From the NCBI RefSeq assembly GCF_023156585.1, contig NZ_JALNMI010000002.1:124001-188000 (forward strand): 64,000 nucleotides of DNA, given 5' to 3'. Every line of letters begins with the position of its first letter. The first letter of the stretch is position 1. Below the pieces are notes generated by a model that was not told the DNA's origin, searched no databases, and was given only the letters and a program-made list of their open reading frames with translations. A program made the translations under genes and the position numbers. The stretch is from Subsaxibacter sp. CAU 1640 (lineage in GTDB: Bacteria; Bacteroidota; Bacteroidia; Flavobacteriales; Flavobacteriaceae). Of this stretch, positions 1-8,957 are shown one piece after another.

Positions 1-606
1 GCTTTGTGACAATCGCTTTTTAGATTTACGGCTGACACTACTGCCTACATCATCGATACTCAATCGTACCGCAACACCACTTGATGCCTTATCGCAAAGG
101 ACATCAATAAGTTCACCACCTATTTTATCATCCCTCAAAATGTAATATTCAAGATGTATGTGCTCTTTGGCATTTCTTAAATCTTCAAGCAATAATTTAA
201 ATTTATTCTCACCATTCTTAATAATCTGCAATTCATTGTTGATGGTTAAAGGTGAATTTTTACTGCTGCTCAAGAGCTTCACCAATTTTATTCGCTCGTC
301 CAATAGATCGTTTTTCAACTCTCGAACCTCATCTTTTTCGGGTTGAAGCTCACCGTTGATATTTGAAATAATGCTTTGATTTAAGACATGCTTTCTGTTA
401 AAAATTTTATCTTTTCTATAATCTTGTCCAAAGAGGTAATAAACGATTAGGCCAAAAAAAGGAAAAAACACCAAAACGATAATATAAGATATCGTTTTGG
501 TGGGATTAATGTTTTTCAGTAAAATGAAAAAAGCTACTATGATTACCAAAACATAGTTGATAATCAGCAACAATACCCAAATATTATTGGTTATAAAGTC
601 GAGCAT
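1..606 (-). CDS. cls: Cardiolipin synthase, N-terminal 202 residues (runs off the window)
   Basis: Phospholipase-D-type cardiolipin synthase, which joins phosphatidylglycerol molecules to make cardiolipin at the inner membrane. The visible part begins MLDFITNNIWVLLLIINYV, has two membrane segments (about residues 5-25 and 30-52) ending in VYYLFGQDYR as in the PLD-N domain, then a hydrophilic linker and the start of the first PLD domain (LEYYILRDDKIGGELIDVL, then VRLSIDDVGS). The two catalytic HKD motifs lie beyond the left edge, so activity cannot be judged. The ATG overlaps the stop of the upstream lytic transglycosylase by one base (TAATG), so the two are probably translationally coupled. 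Confidence 0.85.
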   Translation of the reverse strand, partial: MLDFITNNIWVLLLIINYVLVIIVAFFILLKNINPTKTISYIIVLVFFPFFGLIVYYLFGQDYRKDKIFNRKHVLNQSIISNINGELQPEKDEVRELKNDLLDERIKLVKLLSSSKNSPLTINNELQIIKNGENKFKLLLEDLRNAKEHIHLEYYILRDDKIGGELIDVLCDKASSGVAVRLSIDDVGSSVSRKSKKRLSQS

Positions 607-1538
607 TAAGGTTTAGAATAATAGCCTTTTTCTGGAATTTCTATAATGTATTGTTTTCTACTTTTATTGTTCAAATGATCCTCTCTGAGCCATGGGTTAT
701 GAATTTTCAATATCTTGTAATTTATACCATGTTTCTCTGCAAAGGCCGTAAAATCATTTACTTCAGTATCTACTTTCACTTCATAGGTAGGAATATTATT
801 GTAGAGATCGGACTTATTGAAATTAAAACCATACGCTTTCGGATTTTTCAAAATTTCTTTTAAAGCGATGATTCGAAATATATAACGCCCTGTTTCCTCA
901 CCCAAGAGTAAATCATAATAATCTTTGACATTTTGGTCCTTAAGCCGCTTAGAAACACCCGCATTGCCAGCATTATAAGCTGCAGCCGCAAGAGTCCACG
1001 AACCCAAAGATTCTTTTGATTTTAATAAATACTTACAGGCAATTTCAGTCGATTTGGCCAAATGATAACGTTCATCTACATTATCGTTCACCTCCAAACC
1101 ATTTTCTCTTGCAGTCGCAGGCATTATTTGCCAAATACCTCTTGCTCCAGCAGGAGAAACTACATTTGATAATCCGCTTTCAATGACTGCCAAATATTTA
1201 AAATCATCAGGAATGCCATGTTTCTTTAAAATTGGCTCAATGATTGGAAAGTACTTTTGCGCTCTTTTGAACATCAACAATCCATTCGACTGCCAATATG
1301 TATTTACCAACAGTTCTCTGTCCATTCGCTCATAAACATCAGGATCACTCAATGGTACAGCCTCACCTGCAAAATCCAGATTTTCAGGAACAGGAATGGC
1401 ATAGACATTATAATCGTTCACTAATTTCTCTTCAGATGAAATGGTATTGTCTTGTGGTGCTTTCTGTACAGCAAAAATGAAAAGCCCTGACAAACAAATC
1501 AATCCAATAGCCGCTAAAACATTTTTTATAGTATTCAT
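606..1538 (-). CDS. Lytic murein transglycosylase, SLT domain (MltD-like)
   Basis: Peptidoglycan-cleaving transglycosylase, probably periplasmic or envelope-anchored. A hydrophobic N-terminal segment (about residues 5-25) is followed by an SLT domain: VIESGLSN holds the catalytic Glu (about residue 120), then GARGIWQIMPATAREN and AAAAYNAGN, the usual three blocks. The C-terminal about 60 residues (TYEVKVDTEVNDF onward) resemble the stretch that precedes LysM repeats in MltD, but no complete LysM is seen. The reading frame can be extended to a TTG at 1565; the ATG at 1538 (MNTIKNVLAAIG) is preferred because it gives a normal signal sequence. It is the first gene of a pair with cls. Confidence 0.85.
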   Translation of the reverse strand: MNTIKNVLAAIGLICLSGLFIFAVQKAPQDNTISSEEKLVNDYNVYAIPVPENLDFAGEAVPLSDPDVYERMDRELLVNTYWQSNGLLMFKRAQKYFPIIEPILKKHGIPDDFKYLAVIESGLSNVVSPAGARGIWQIMPATARENGLEVNDNVDERYHLAKSTEIACKYLLKSKESLGSWTLAAAAYNAGNAGVSKRLKDQNVKDYYDLLLGEETGRYIFRIIALKEILKNPKAYGFNFNKSDLYNNIPTYEVKVDTEVNDFTAFAEKHGINYKILKIHNPWLREDHLNNKSRKQYIIEIPEKGYYSKP

Positions 1539-1579
1539 AATCTTATTTTTTATAAAAGTAAACAAATATTGGTTTCGTT

Positions 1580-2248
1580 TTAATACTTATCCAGTATAAG
1601 TTTTGGTAAATTTTCGTTAAACCACTTACTCTTAAATATGATCATAATATGGGTTCCACCCTTTATAACGATACAATTGCCTCCACACGAATGCGTGAAG
1701 ACAGCATCTTTATCACCATGAATATAAATTGCACCTTCAATTGGCTGGTCTTGATCCCAACAAATCATTTGCTTTAATGCCCAATCCAAATAGCGTTTAT
1801 CGTTCACAGCCAAATATGTTTTATATAAATCAATCCGTTTTGAAATCGCTTCATTGAACGCATATTTTTTGAGAACGTCTAGGTTAGAAAGTAATTGCGT
1901 TGGAGCAAATTTATATGCTTTGAAAAATTTTGCTATTCTCATTCGTTTTGGCAATTCATGCTTGCTCTTCACACTAGAAACAACAATCAGTTTACGCACT
2001 TTTATATGCTTACTCATCTCTTGTACCAAGACCCCTCCAAAAGACACGCCTAACAAAACAACATTTTCATGTTCGATTTTCATTATCATTCTTTTTGCAT
2101 AAGATTCTAGACTCTCATTTTCCTCGGGAATCATCCATTCTAACCAGTGAATCTGAAACTGATTTTCAGGTAAATTTATTCTATTGAAAATCGTTGGTTC
2201 GGCTGCCATTCCTGGCATCATATATACATGGATGAGTTCTTTATTCAT
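1580..2248 (-). CDS. Alpha/beta hydrolase, small
   Basis: Small cytosolic alpha/beta hydrolase fold protein (222 residues). The nucleophile elbow is GVSFGG (Ser near residue 94), the acid is probably in HGDKDAVF and the histidine in KGGTHIMI, giving a full Ser-Asp-His triad in the right order. The start MNKELIHVYMMPGMAAEPTIF carries the oxyanion-region strand seen in these enzymes. No signal peptide is visible. The substrate cannot be told; esterase or thioesterase are possibilities. It lies 41 bp upstream of the lytic transglycosylase on the same strand and may share its transcript. Confidence 0.75.
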   Translation of the reverse strand: MNKELIHVYMMPGMAAEPTIFNRINLPENQFQIHWLEWMIPEENESLESYAKRMIMKIEHENVVLLGVSFGGVLVQEMSKHIKVRKLIVVSSVKSKHELPKRMRIAKFFKAYKFAPTQLLSNLDVLKKYAFNEAISKRIDLYKTYLAVNDKRYLDWALKQMICWDQDQPIEGAIYIHGDKDAVFTHSCGGNCIVIKGGTHIMIIFKSKWFNENLPKLILDKY

Positions 2249-2380
2249 TTGATTTTCAAATTATTACTGATATAATATTGCTTATCTTCAAGATTGGTGT
2301 TGGCTTAAATTAAAAGTCCTAATCCTTTACTTCATAGGTATTTAACATCTCCACGCTTTTAATATTTCCGATTTTTTTCA

Positions 2381-2388
2381 TAAATTTG
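2381..2388 (+). promoter_or_regulatory. Candidate Bacteroidota -7 box TAAATTTG
   Basis: TAAATTTG fits the TAnnTTTG -7 consensus and lies 65 bp upstream of the small acetyltransferase-like gene. No clear TTG sits at the expected -33 distance, so this is weak. Confidence 0.4.
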
Positions 2389-2452
2389 TAACAAAGCTAT
2401 ATAAAAATATAGTTTCTACCCTTCCAACCGTTGAACTAATAAAACATTTACT

Positions 2453-2749
2453 ATGATCGATGCTGCCGAATTAATTGACAATGACTTTTTGCGCCAATTT
2501 GAACTTAAAGTTGACGATGAACTCGCAAAAATTGAATATTCTCTTCAGGAAAGGAAGATATTCTTAACAAAGCTAGTGATTCCAGAATGTATTCATTCTG
2601 ATGATTTTGAAACAGATTTTCTGACATTGGTTTTTGAAAACATTTCAGAACGAAACATTAGTGTCGTACCTACTAGTCCTGAAATTGCAAAATTCATTAG
2701 AAGAAATAGAAAATACAAAAAGATGCTTCCGGTGGGAATTCGAATTTGA
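2453..2749 (+). CDS. Small GNAT-like protein (YjdJ/COG2388 type)
   Basis: A 98-residue protein resembling the minimal YjdJ-type Gcn5-related N-acetyltransferases. The order is the same: a short beta start (VDDELAKIEYSLQERKIFL), a central strand (LTKLVIPEC), a helix, then VVPTSPEIAKFIRRNRKYK, which matches the family's V-P-x-C-P-(x)n-F-I-x-x-x-P-x-Y ending. The acetyl-CoA pyrophosphate loop (R-G-x-G-x-A/G) is not obvious; SDDFETDF takes its place, so the protein may be a degenerate, non-catalytic relative. It stands alone between a weak promoter and a strong terminator. Confidence 0.55.
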   Translation: MIDAAELIDNDFLRQFELKVDDELAKIEYSLQERKIFLTKLVIPECIHSDDFETDFLTLVFENISERNISVVPTSPEIAKFIRRNRKYKKMLPVGIRI

Positions 2750-2768
2750 TTTTATTATAACGTCTAAC

Positions 2769-2800
2769 AAAAAATCCGAAGTCTGTGCTTCGGATTTTTT
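2769..2800 (+). terminator. Rho-independent terminator
   Basis: A 13-bp stem (2769-2781 with 2788-2800) and a six-base loop end in a T run. It follows the small GNAT-like gene by about 20 bp. Confidence 0.85.
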
Positions 2801-2942
2801 GCTTTATATAAATGTATTTAATGTCTTGGGAAACTGTTATCTCGGATTTATCAGTATCAGTTGCTAGAAAACTATCGAATCTCACATTCAAGATATTGAA
2901 AATCAAACGAAAGGAGAAAAGTTAGGCTAAAAGTAGAGTTGA

Positions 2943-4274
2943 TTAACTAGTAAGTACCTCCATAAATTCAAACCTAACCAAACCATCAGAATCTATTTTG
3001 GTAAGCTCTACCTCATGCAATGTATTGACCAGTTCCGGGTTCCATGGCGCTTTAACCTTTATATAATTTTCAGTGAAACCATGGATATATCCTTCTTTAT
3101 TCTCACCTTCAAACAATACTGTCCTTTCGCTTCCCAGTTGACTTTCATAAAATTTCCTTCGAAGCTTTGCAGACAATCCTCTTAACATTTTGCTACGTTT
3201 AGCCCTGATATTTTTAGGCACCACACCACTCATGGTAGCCGCTTCAGTATTATCTCTTTCTGAATAAGTGAAGACATGGAGGTAAGAAATATCCAATTGC
3301 GTTAAAAAATTATATGTCTCCAAGAAATGCTCATCAGTTTCTCCAGGAAAACCAACAATTACATCTACACCTATACAGGCGTGAGGCATCGTTTCTTTAA
3401 TTTTTGCAACTCTGTCTTCATACAATTCCCTCATATAACGACGCTTCATCTTTTTTAGAATATCGTTGCTCCCGCTCTGTAGAGGAATATGAAAATGAGG
3501 CACAAAGGCCCTTGACTTTGATACCAAATCAATGGTTTCGTTTTTTAAAAGATTGGGTTCAATAGATGAGATTCTTAGTCTTTCAATACCTTCAACCTTG
3601 TCCAATTCTGTCACGAGGTCTAAAAATGTATGCTCATGACGTTTATTCCCAAATTCTCCTTTACCATAATCACCGATATTTACTCCGGTTAGGACAATTT
3701 CTTTGATATTTTGTTCGGCTATTTCCTTGGCATTCTTGAGCACATTTGCCATGGTATCACTTCTCGAAATTCCTCGAGCTAATGGAATCGTACAATAGGT
3801 ACATTTATAGTCGCATCCATCTTGAACTTTCAGAAATGCACGTGTCCTATCACCAATTGAGTAACTGCCTACATAGAAATCTGCCTCTTCAATCTCACAA
3901 GAATGTACTTCGCCAAAATCATTTTTGGTCAAATCATTCAAATAATCTGTAATCTTAAACTTTTCCGTTGCTCCAAGCACCAGATCGACACCCTCTACAT
4001 CAGCCAATTCTTGTGGTTTTAACTGCGCATAGCAACCTACTGCAGCAACAAATGCATCAGGATTTACCTTTTGTGTTTGCTTGACAATGCTCTTAAAACG
4101 TTTATCGGCATTCTCTGTTACCGAACATGTATTTATGACATAGATATCCGCTTCCTCGCCAAACTCAACTCTGTCAAAGCCTTCCTCTGTAAACGAACGA
4201 GCAATAGTGGATGTCTCTGAAAAATTCAGTTTACATCCCAAAGTATAAAATGCTACTTTCTTTCTTTGTACCAT
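2943..4274 (-). CDS. mtaB: tRNA t6A37 methylthiotransferase MtaB
   Basis: Radical-SAM methylthiotransferase that converts t6A to ms2t6A at position 37 of ANN-decoding tRNAs. The N-terminal UPF0004 domain begins VAFYTLGCKLNFSET with cluster cysteines in TLGCK, INTCSVT and VGCYAQ. The radical SAM motif CDYKCTYC (about residues 155-162) supplies the second cluster. IVGFPGET and a C-terminal TRAM-like stretch follow. The frame extends 16 codons upstream, but that extension runs into a terminator hairpin at 4305-4336, so ATG 4274 (MVQRKKVAFYT) is chosen, giving 443 residues, the normal length. MiaB is the alternative, but the TLGCKLN start favours MtaB. Confidence 0.93.
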   Translation of the reverse strand: MVQRKKVAFYTLGCKLNFSETSTIARSFTEEGFDRVEFGEEADIYVINTCSVTENADKRFKSIVKQTQKVNPDAFVAAVGCYAQLKPQELADVEGVDLVLGATEKFKITDYLNDLTKNDFGEVHSCEIEEADFYVGSYSIGDRTRAFLKVQDGCDYKCTYCTIPLARGISRSDTMANVLKNAKEIAEQNIKEIVLTGVNIGDYGKGEFGNKRHEHTFLDLVTELDKVEGIERLRISSIEPNLLKNETIDLVSKSRAFVPHFHIPLQSGSNDILKKMKRRYMRELYEDRVAKIKETMPHACIGVDVIVGFPGETDEHFLETYNFLTQLDISYLHVFTYSERDNTEAATMSGVVPKNIRAKRSKMLRGLSAKLRRKFYESQLGSERTVLFEGENKEGYIHGFTENYIKVKAPWNPELVNTLHEVELTKIDSDGLVRFEFMEVLTS

Positions 4275-4304
4275 TGCAAAATAAAAGGGATACAAAGTTA
4301 ATAA

Positions 4305-4336
4305 AAAAGAGCGTTCAACCACGTAAACGCTCTTTT
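4305..4336 (-). terminator. Terminator of the upstream T9SS gene
   Basis: An 11-bp perfect stem (4305-4315 with 4326-4336) has a ten-base loop and, read on the minus strand, a following T run. It closes the gene at 4370-5218 and separates it from mtaB. Confidence 0.8.
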
Positions 4337-4369
4337 AATATACTACAAATGCAAAGCTTTAACTTAAAG

Positions 4370-5218
4370 TTATGACTTAATTAATTTTTTCGATGCGGTG
4401 CCATTATCTGTTTTAACTTGCAACATATATACTCCACTATTCAAATGACCTATATTCAATGTTAATTCATTTTTCCCTTTAAAAACTAATTGGCCAGTTA
4501 ACGAATAAATTTCAACCGAATGTAATGTGTTCGAAGGGTGTAAGTCTATATTAATTATATCTGAAGTAGGATTTGGACTTATGGATACATTTGAAACTGA
4601 ATAATCATCAATAGAAAGTGCAAACCCTGTAACATTTAGTATAACGTGCACATTTGAAAATCCGAGAGAAGCTAAGGTCGAAACAGGAATTCCGCAGCCA
4701 ACAGATGAAAAGTAGGTTGGGGCTGACTGACCGGCTGAATTTGACCCCACAAAAAATTGGGTTGTATGAGAAGGGGTTATTTCATCTGGTATATTGATTT
4801 CTACCACTAATTGTGCAGGGGCCATTACAGTGGCATTAATTGGAACGGTTTTTATAGTATTAGCATCTGTTCCCACAATTGGAACAGAAACCGTTGATAC
4901 TTCAGTTAATGTTCCTGCGGGAAAAGCTCCGCCAGCATTACTATAAATTGTAATATCTATGGCGAACCCAGGAGCAATGGTGGTTGCCATTTGAACTCCA
5001 AAACTAACTTGATCTACATCAAATTGAGTGTATCCAAGAGCCGCAATATCAAAAGCTCTGAAATATTGATTATCAGCAGGAACATTATTAGCATGGCAGG
5101 CAATTGTGTTATCTGCAATTATTGCATTTGAATTAGTTTGTGTTAAAGTAATTTGGGCACTCGATATAGCCAAAAAACTCAAATTAATTAACAAAAATAA
5201 AAAGTAATTTTTTTTCAT
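4370..5218 (-). CDS. Secreted protein with T9SS type A sorting domain
   Basis: An exported protein of 282 residues. The signal peptide is MKKNYFLFLLINLSFLAISS, cut near SAQ. The middle (about residues 22-195) is rich in beta-strand and Thr/Val/Ala and has no recognisable catalytic motif. The last about 75 residues form a type IX secretion C-terminal domain: VSISPNPTSDIINID, then VEIYSLTGQLVFKG, then LNSGVYMLQVKTDNG and the terminal KKLIKS. Such proteins cross the outer membrane through the Por/T9SS machinery and are released or anchored. The gene is monocistronic, with a terminator immediately downstream. Confidence 0.85.
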   Translation of the reverse strand: MKKNYFLFLLINLSFLAISSAQITLTQTNSNAIIADNTIACHANNVPADNQYFRAFDIAALGYTQFDVDQVSFGVQMATTIAPGFAIDITIYSNAGGAFPAGTLTEVSTVSVPIVGTDANTIKTVPINATVMAPAQLVVEINIPDEITPSHTTQFFVGSNSAGQSAPTYFSSVGCGIPVSTLASLGFSNVHVILNVTGFALSIDDYSVSNVSISPNPTSDIINIDLHPSNTLHSVEIYSLTGQLVFKGKNELTLNIGHLNSGVYMLQVKTDNGTASKKLIKS

Positions 5219-5276
5219 AAGTTTGTTTTAATTAGTCGTTGTATTAAAAACTAAATTAATCTTATTTAATAAACTA

Positions 5277-6872
5277 ATGAAATATATAAGCATTTTATTT
5301 TTAATATTATACATACTATTTACCGGATGCGATTCTAAAAAGAATGAGGAAATCTCTATTTTCAGATACAACGAACACAAAAATATCGGTTCATTGGATC
5401 CTGCATTTTCAAAAGACATTGCGGACATCTGGGCAACAAACCAACTTTTCAATGGATTGGTTCAAATGGATGAACAAATGAACGTTCTTTCCTGTATCGC
5501 AAAAAACTGGACTATTTCTGAAGATGCTACCACATACTTATTCAATTTAAGAAATGACGTTTATTTTCATAAGCATCAGATTTTTGGAAAAGATTCCACC
5601 AGAATCGTTGTAGCCTCTGATTTTGAGTATAGTTTTAGCCGATTACTTGACAAAAAACTTGCATCTCCAGGAAGTTGGGTATTGCAAAAAGTAGAAACTT
5701 TTCAGGCCTTGAACGATTCAGTATTTGAAATCAAGCTCAAACAACCTTTTCCAGCATTTTTAGGACTTCTTACCATGAAATATTGCAGTGTTGTGCCTAA
5801 AGAAATTGTTGAGTTTTATGGAAATAATTTCCGCTCGAATCCTATTGGGACTGGACCATTTAAATTCAAACGATGGGAAGAAAATTTAAAATTGATTTTT
5901 AGAAAAAATCCTGATTATTTTGAAAAAGATGAAAATGGTCAAAAGTTACCATATTTAGAGGCTGTTTCAATTACATTTCTACCTGATAAGCAGAGTGAGT
6001 TTCTTCAGTTCGCACAAGGAAACATTGATTTTGTTTCTGGTTTGGATGCTTCATATAAAGATGAAGTTTTGACGGCATCAGGAAAGTTGAAAGACGCTTA
6101 TGAAAATGATGTTAATTTGATTCGAGGCCCCTATTTGAATACTGAATATTTGGCTTTCTTCCTGGATTCTGAAACTCCTGAAATGAAATCTGAACTAATT
6201 AGAAAGGCAGTTAATTATGGATTTGACAGGGATAAGATGATGATTTATCTCCGTAATGGTGTGGGCATTCCTGCCAATGGTGGTTTTATTCCAAAAGGAC
6301 TTCCTGGACATAACGAATCCATAGGATTTGACTATCAACCTCAAAAAGCCAAAGAATTGGTCGATCGATTCAAAATAGAAACAGGCATTCAAAACCCTAG
6401 CATAACCATTACAACAACTAGTAATTATTTAAGCTTTTGTGAGTTTATTCAACGTGAAATACAAAAAACAGGATTGGCTGTCAAGGTTGACGTTATTCCT
6501 GCGGCTACACTTAAAGATGCCAAAGCCAATGGAAAGTTAGAAATGTTTAGGGCAAGTTGGGTAGCAGATTATCCTGATGCTGAAAATTATCTTTCCTTAT
6601 ATTATAGTAAAAATTTTGCTCCCAACGGCCCCAATTATACTCACTTTGCAAGTGAACAATATGATCAATGGTATGAAAAAGCATTCGAAACCACCGATAC
6701 GAGCGAACGAACCAAGTTGTATTCAAAGATGGACTCATTGGTGATGCAAAAGGCTCCAGTAGTAATTATGTTCTATGACGAAGTTTTGCGTTTTACCAGA
6801 AAAAATGTTAGTGGGTTGGGGATTAACCCAATCAATCTTTTAGAGTTGAAGAGAGTAAAAAAAAATAGTTAA
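5277..6872 (+). CDS. ABC transporter substrate-binding lipoprotein, family 5 (oligopeptide/dipeptide)
   Basis: A periplasmic binding lipoprotein of the DppA/OppA class (SBP family 5). A lipoprotein signal, ILYILFTGCDSKK, gives a lipidated Cys at about residue 18. The family features are present: LDPAFSKDIADIWATNQLFNGL near the N-terminus, then WTISEDATTYLFNLRNDVYF and NPIGTGPFKFKRWEEN. The C-terminal lobe has ASWVADYPDAENYLSLYYS. The length of 531 residues is typical. No permease or ATPase genes are adjacent, so it works with a transporter encoded elsewhere. Its stop codon lies inside a long inverted repeat shared with the convergent subtilase gene. Confidence 0.88.
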   Translation: MKYISILFLILYILFTGCDSKKNEEISIFRYNEHKNIGSLDPAFSKDIADIWATNQLFNGLVQMDEQMNVLSCIAKNWTISEDATTYLFNLRNDVYFHKHQIFGKDSTRIVVASDFEYSFSRLLDKKLASPGSWVLQKVETFQALNDSVFEIKLKQPFPAFLGLLTMKYCSVVPKEIVEFYGNNFRSNPIGTGPFKFKRWEENLKLIFRKNPDYFEKDENGQKLPYLEAVSITFLPDKQSEFLQFAQGNIDFVSGLDASYKDEVLTASGKLKDAYENDVNLIRGPYLNTEYLAFFLDSETPEMKSELIRKAVNYGFDRDKMMIYLRNGVGIPANGGFIPKGLPGHNESIGFDYQPQKAKELVDRFKIETGIQNPSITITTTSNYLSFCEFIQREIQKTGLAVKVDVIPAATLKDAKANGKLEMFRASWVADYPDAENYLSLYYSKNFAPNGPNYTHFASEQYDQWYEKAFETTDTSERTKLYSKMDSLVMQKAPVVIMFYDEVLRFTRKNVSGLGINPINLLELKRVKKNS

Positions 6873-6933
6873 ATTTGGTAAACAAGCCTTTTCAAATTTT
6901 AATATGAATGGCTTGTTTACCAAATTTAACTAT
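6865..6933. terminator. 24-bp inverted repeat between convergent genes, probable bidirectional terminator
   Basis: Arms 6865-6888 and 6910-6933 are perfect reverse complements (24 of 24) around a 21-base AT-rich loop. The arms include the stop codons of both convergent genes (6870-6872 on plus, 6930-6932 on minus). There is an A run to the left, which is a T run on the minus strand. A terminator is the simplest reading; the length of the arms is unusual. Confidence 0.7.
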
Positions 6934-8831
6934 TCGACAATCAATTTTTTGATTGTTTTATTTCCTTCATCTTCAATTTCAACAAAATAAACACCTCTTA
7001 GCAATGGTGAAGTGTCCAAGTTTATTGAATTGTTTTGAAAATTTTGATATTTGTTCAAGACAAGTTTTCCTTGTAAATCGAAAACACTTACCTCTAACTT
7101 ATCACTAAATACTCTCATGGATTTTAAGGTGACCAAACCGTCGGCAGGGTTAGGGAATAAAATAACTGAATTGTTCGGATCATCCAAATCCGTGGTTGAT
7201 AAAACACCACTTACTACACCGTTAACCACTAAAGAAAAGTTTTGCATACCATTCAATAATGAGCCTTTATGAGTTACGGTAATTGTATAACTTCCTGCTG
7301 GAATGTTCGCCACATCGATTCTTTCCACGTTATCCCTGAAGTTATCACCTTTAGCAGCGGCAGCTGTAAAATTGTTAAATGTTGCATTGGGAGTCATAAC
7401 CCAAGGTTCATAAGTAAATGTCCCATTAGATATTCTTACATCCAAATCATTCACCAACATCAAGGTAGGGTTATCAAGTGTCGTTGGATTTACTGGAGTT
7501 CCTTTGGGATCAGTCCATACAATTGTCAAAGCCAACGGAGTTGTACCATCGACTTGTATCCCAGCCGTATATGTCTCTCCATCGGCCAAAGACAATTCTT
7601 GAATATCTGACGTAGTTCCTTTATTACTAATTACTTGAGCCGCACGTTCAGCATTCAAGAGTCCCCAACCACTCTGAAAATCAGGACCATCATAAGCTCC
7701 TAATTCATCGGTTGTACATAAAACTAGAGCTTTAGCAGTTGCAGCTCTCATATATGCTCCATTTTGGTTGTTATAATGTTGTTGTAACAACGTGAGAGCT
7801 CCTGTTAAAGTTGGAGCAGACATAGAAGTACCGCTTTTATTTGCATATAGGTTTGTTGCTGATGGATTTGCTGTGCTATATTCCGAAGATCTCAAAGACA
7901 CGCCATTGGTTGTTATATCTGGCTTTATTCTCCAATCGTCGGTTGGTCCCCAATTACTAAAGGTTGATTGGGTAACAGAAAAGGGACCAACATAATTAGC
8001 CACGTCATATACAGCACCTACCACCAAAAAGTTTTTTGAAGCTGCGGTCGTATAAATGAGATCATATCCTCCATCTGATAGGTTAACGCCATCATTTCTA
8101 TTGTTCCCTGCAGACTTGCACATTAATAAGAACGGGGCGTTGTAAGCAATTTCATCCCATTGACCTGAATTAAAAGTGTATACACCATATTCTATAGTAT
8201 CTCCATCAGGATCATTAGAACTATAGGAGTGATTTGAAACAATGCCACCCGCTGCGCCAAATGCAGCAATTTCTGCTTCGTCAAAATTGCTTCTGTAAGC
8301 TAGGATATTTGCATTTGATGCCATTCCTCGAGCACTTGGATCTACCCCAGTTGCAATCATTGTTCCTGCAACGTGTGTAGCATGAGATGTATAGACTTCA
8401 GCTTCGCCTAAAGTTACTTTTCCATTATATTCGATATGATTTAACAAAGGTACACCTGATGCCTCCCAATGGCCAATCAATACACCTGTACCGTCGAGAT
8501 TCAAGCCACTTGAGCCTCCAACCCAAATCCTATTAACCCTTGCTGTATTCGCTGCATTTATATTATCGTCATGATCATAAACGGGATCATCATTTTCATC
8601 AAATCCAGATAAGTAGTTGACCCTTCCATTATCATCGACAAATTCATAAATTAAATTTTGGTTTTTAGAAAGGCTTAAGGCTTTAGCATTTTCAGCTTGA
8701 TATTGCTGTACCAAATGGTTTAATTGTTGGACATTTGTTTGCTGAATGATTTTCGCACGCTCTATATCATTTTGCGAATTTACTTTGAAAATAAAAATGA
8801 CAAAAACGGAGAGAAATAATTTGTTTTTCAT
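6930..8831 (-). CDS. Subtilisin-like S8 serine peptidase with T9SS sorting domain
   Basis: A secreted serine peptidase of 633 residues. The signal peptide (MKNKLFLSVFVIFIFKVNSQ) is followed by a propeptide-like segment to about residue 95. The S8 domain has the His in SHATHVAGTM (about H153) and the Ser in SGTSMSAPTLTG; the oxyanion Asn is in CKSAGNNRN. At the place of the catalytic Asp the sequence reads GVLIGHWEASGVP, with Glu (about E123) where other family members have Asp. A beta-rich P-domain-like region follows, then the T9SS domain (VILFPNPADGLVTLKS, VSVFDLQGKLVLN, LLRGVYFVEIED). No helper gene is adjacent. Whether the Glu supports catalysis is unknown. Confidence 0.88.
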   Translation of the reverse strand: MKNKLFLSVFVIFIFKVNSQNDIERAKIIQQTNVQQLNHLVQQYQAENAKALSLSKNQNLIYEFVDDNGRVNYLSGFDENDDPVYDHDDNINAANTARVNRIWVGGSSGLNLDGTGVLIGHWEASGVPLLNHIEYNGKVTLGEAEVYTSHATHVAGTMIATGVDPSARGMASNANILAYRSNFDEAEIAAFGAAGGIVSNHSYSSNDPDGDTIEYGVYTFNSGQWDEIAYNAPFLLMCKSAGNNRNDGVNLSDGGYDLIYTTAASKNFLVVGAVYDVANYVGPFSVTQSTFSNWGPTDDWRIKPDITTNGVSLRSSEYSTANPSATNLYANKSGTSMSAPTLTGALTLLQQHYNNQNGAYMRAATAKALVLCTTDELGAYDGPDFQSGWGLLNAERAAQVISNKGTTSDIQELSLADGETYTAGIQVDGTTPLALTIVWTDPKGTPVNPTTLDNPTLMLVNDLDVRISNGTFTYEPWVMTPNATFNNFTAAAAKGDNFRDNVERIDVANIPAGSYTITVTHKGSLLNGMQNFSLVVNGVVSGVLSTTDLDDPNNSVILFPNPADGLVTLKSMRVFSDKLEVSVFDLQGKLVLNKYQNFQNNSINLDTSPLLRGVYFVEIEDEGNKTIKKLIVE

Positions 8832-8957
8832 AAATGTTTTAAATTAGTTAGGCGCCTCAATATAAGTATATAATCTTATTGGAGACAAGAAAAACCTCCT
8901 ACTTTGGTTTAAAACATAAAAAAATTACCATAAAATGTGATTTAATACAGTTTATGA

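Noticed and set aside
158-346. Small plus-strand frame near the left edge
   Set aside because: Antisense to the cardiolipin synthase coding sequence.
4275-4322. Longer start for mtaB
   Set aside because: The extra codons are encoded by the terminator hairpin of the neighbouring gene.
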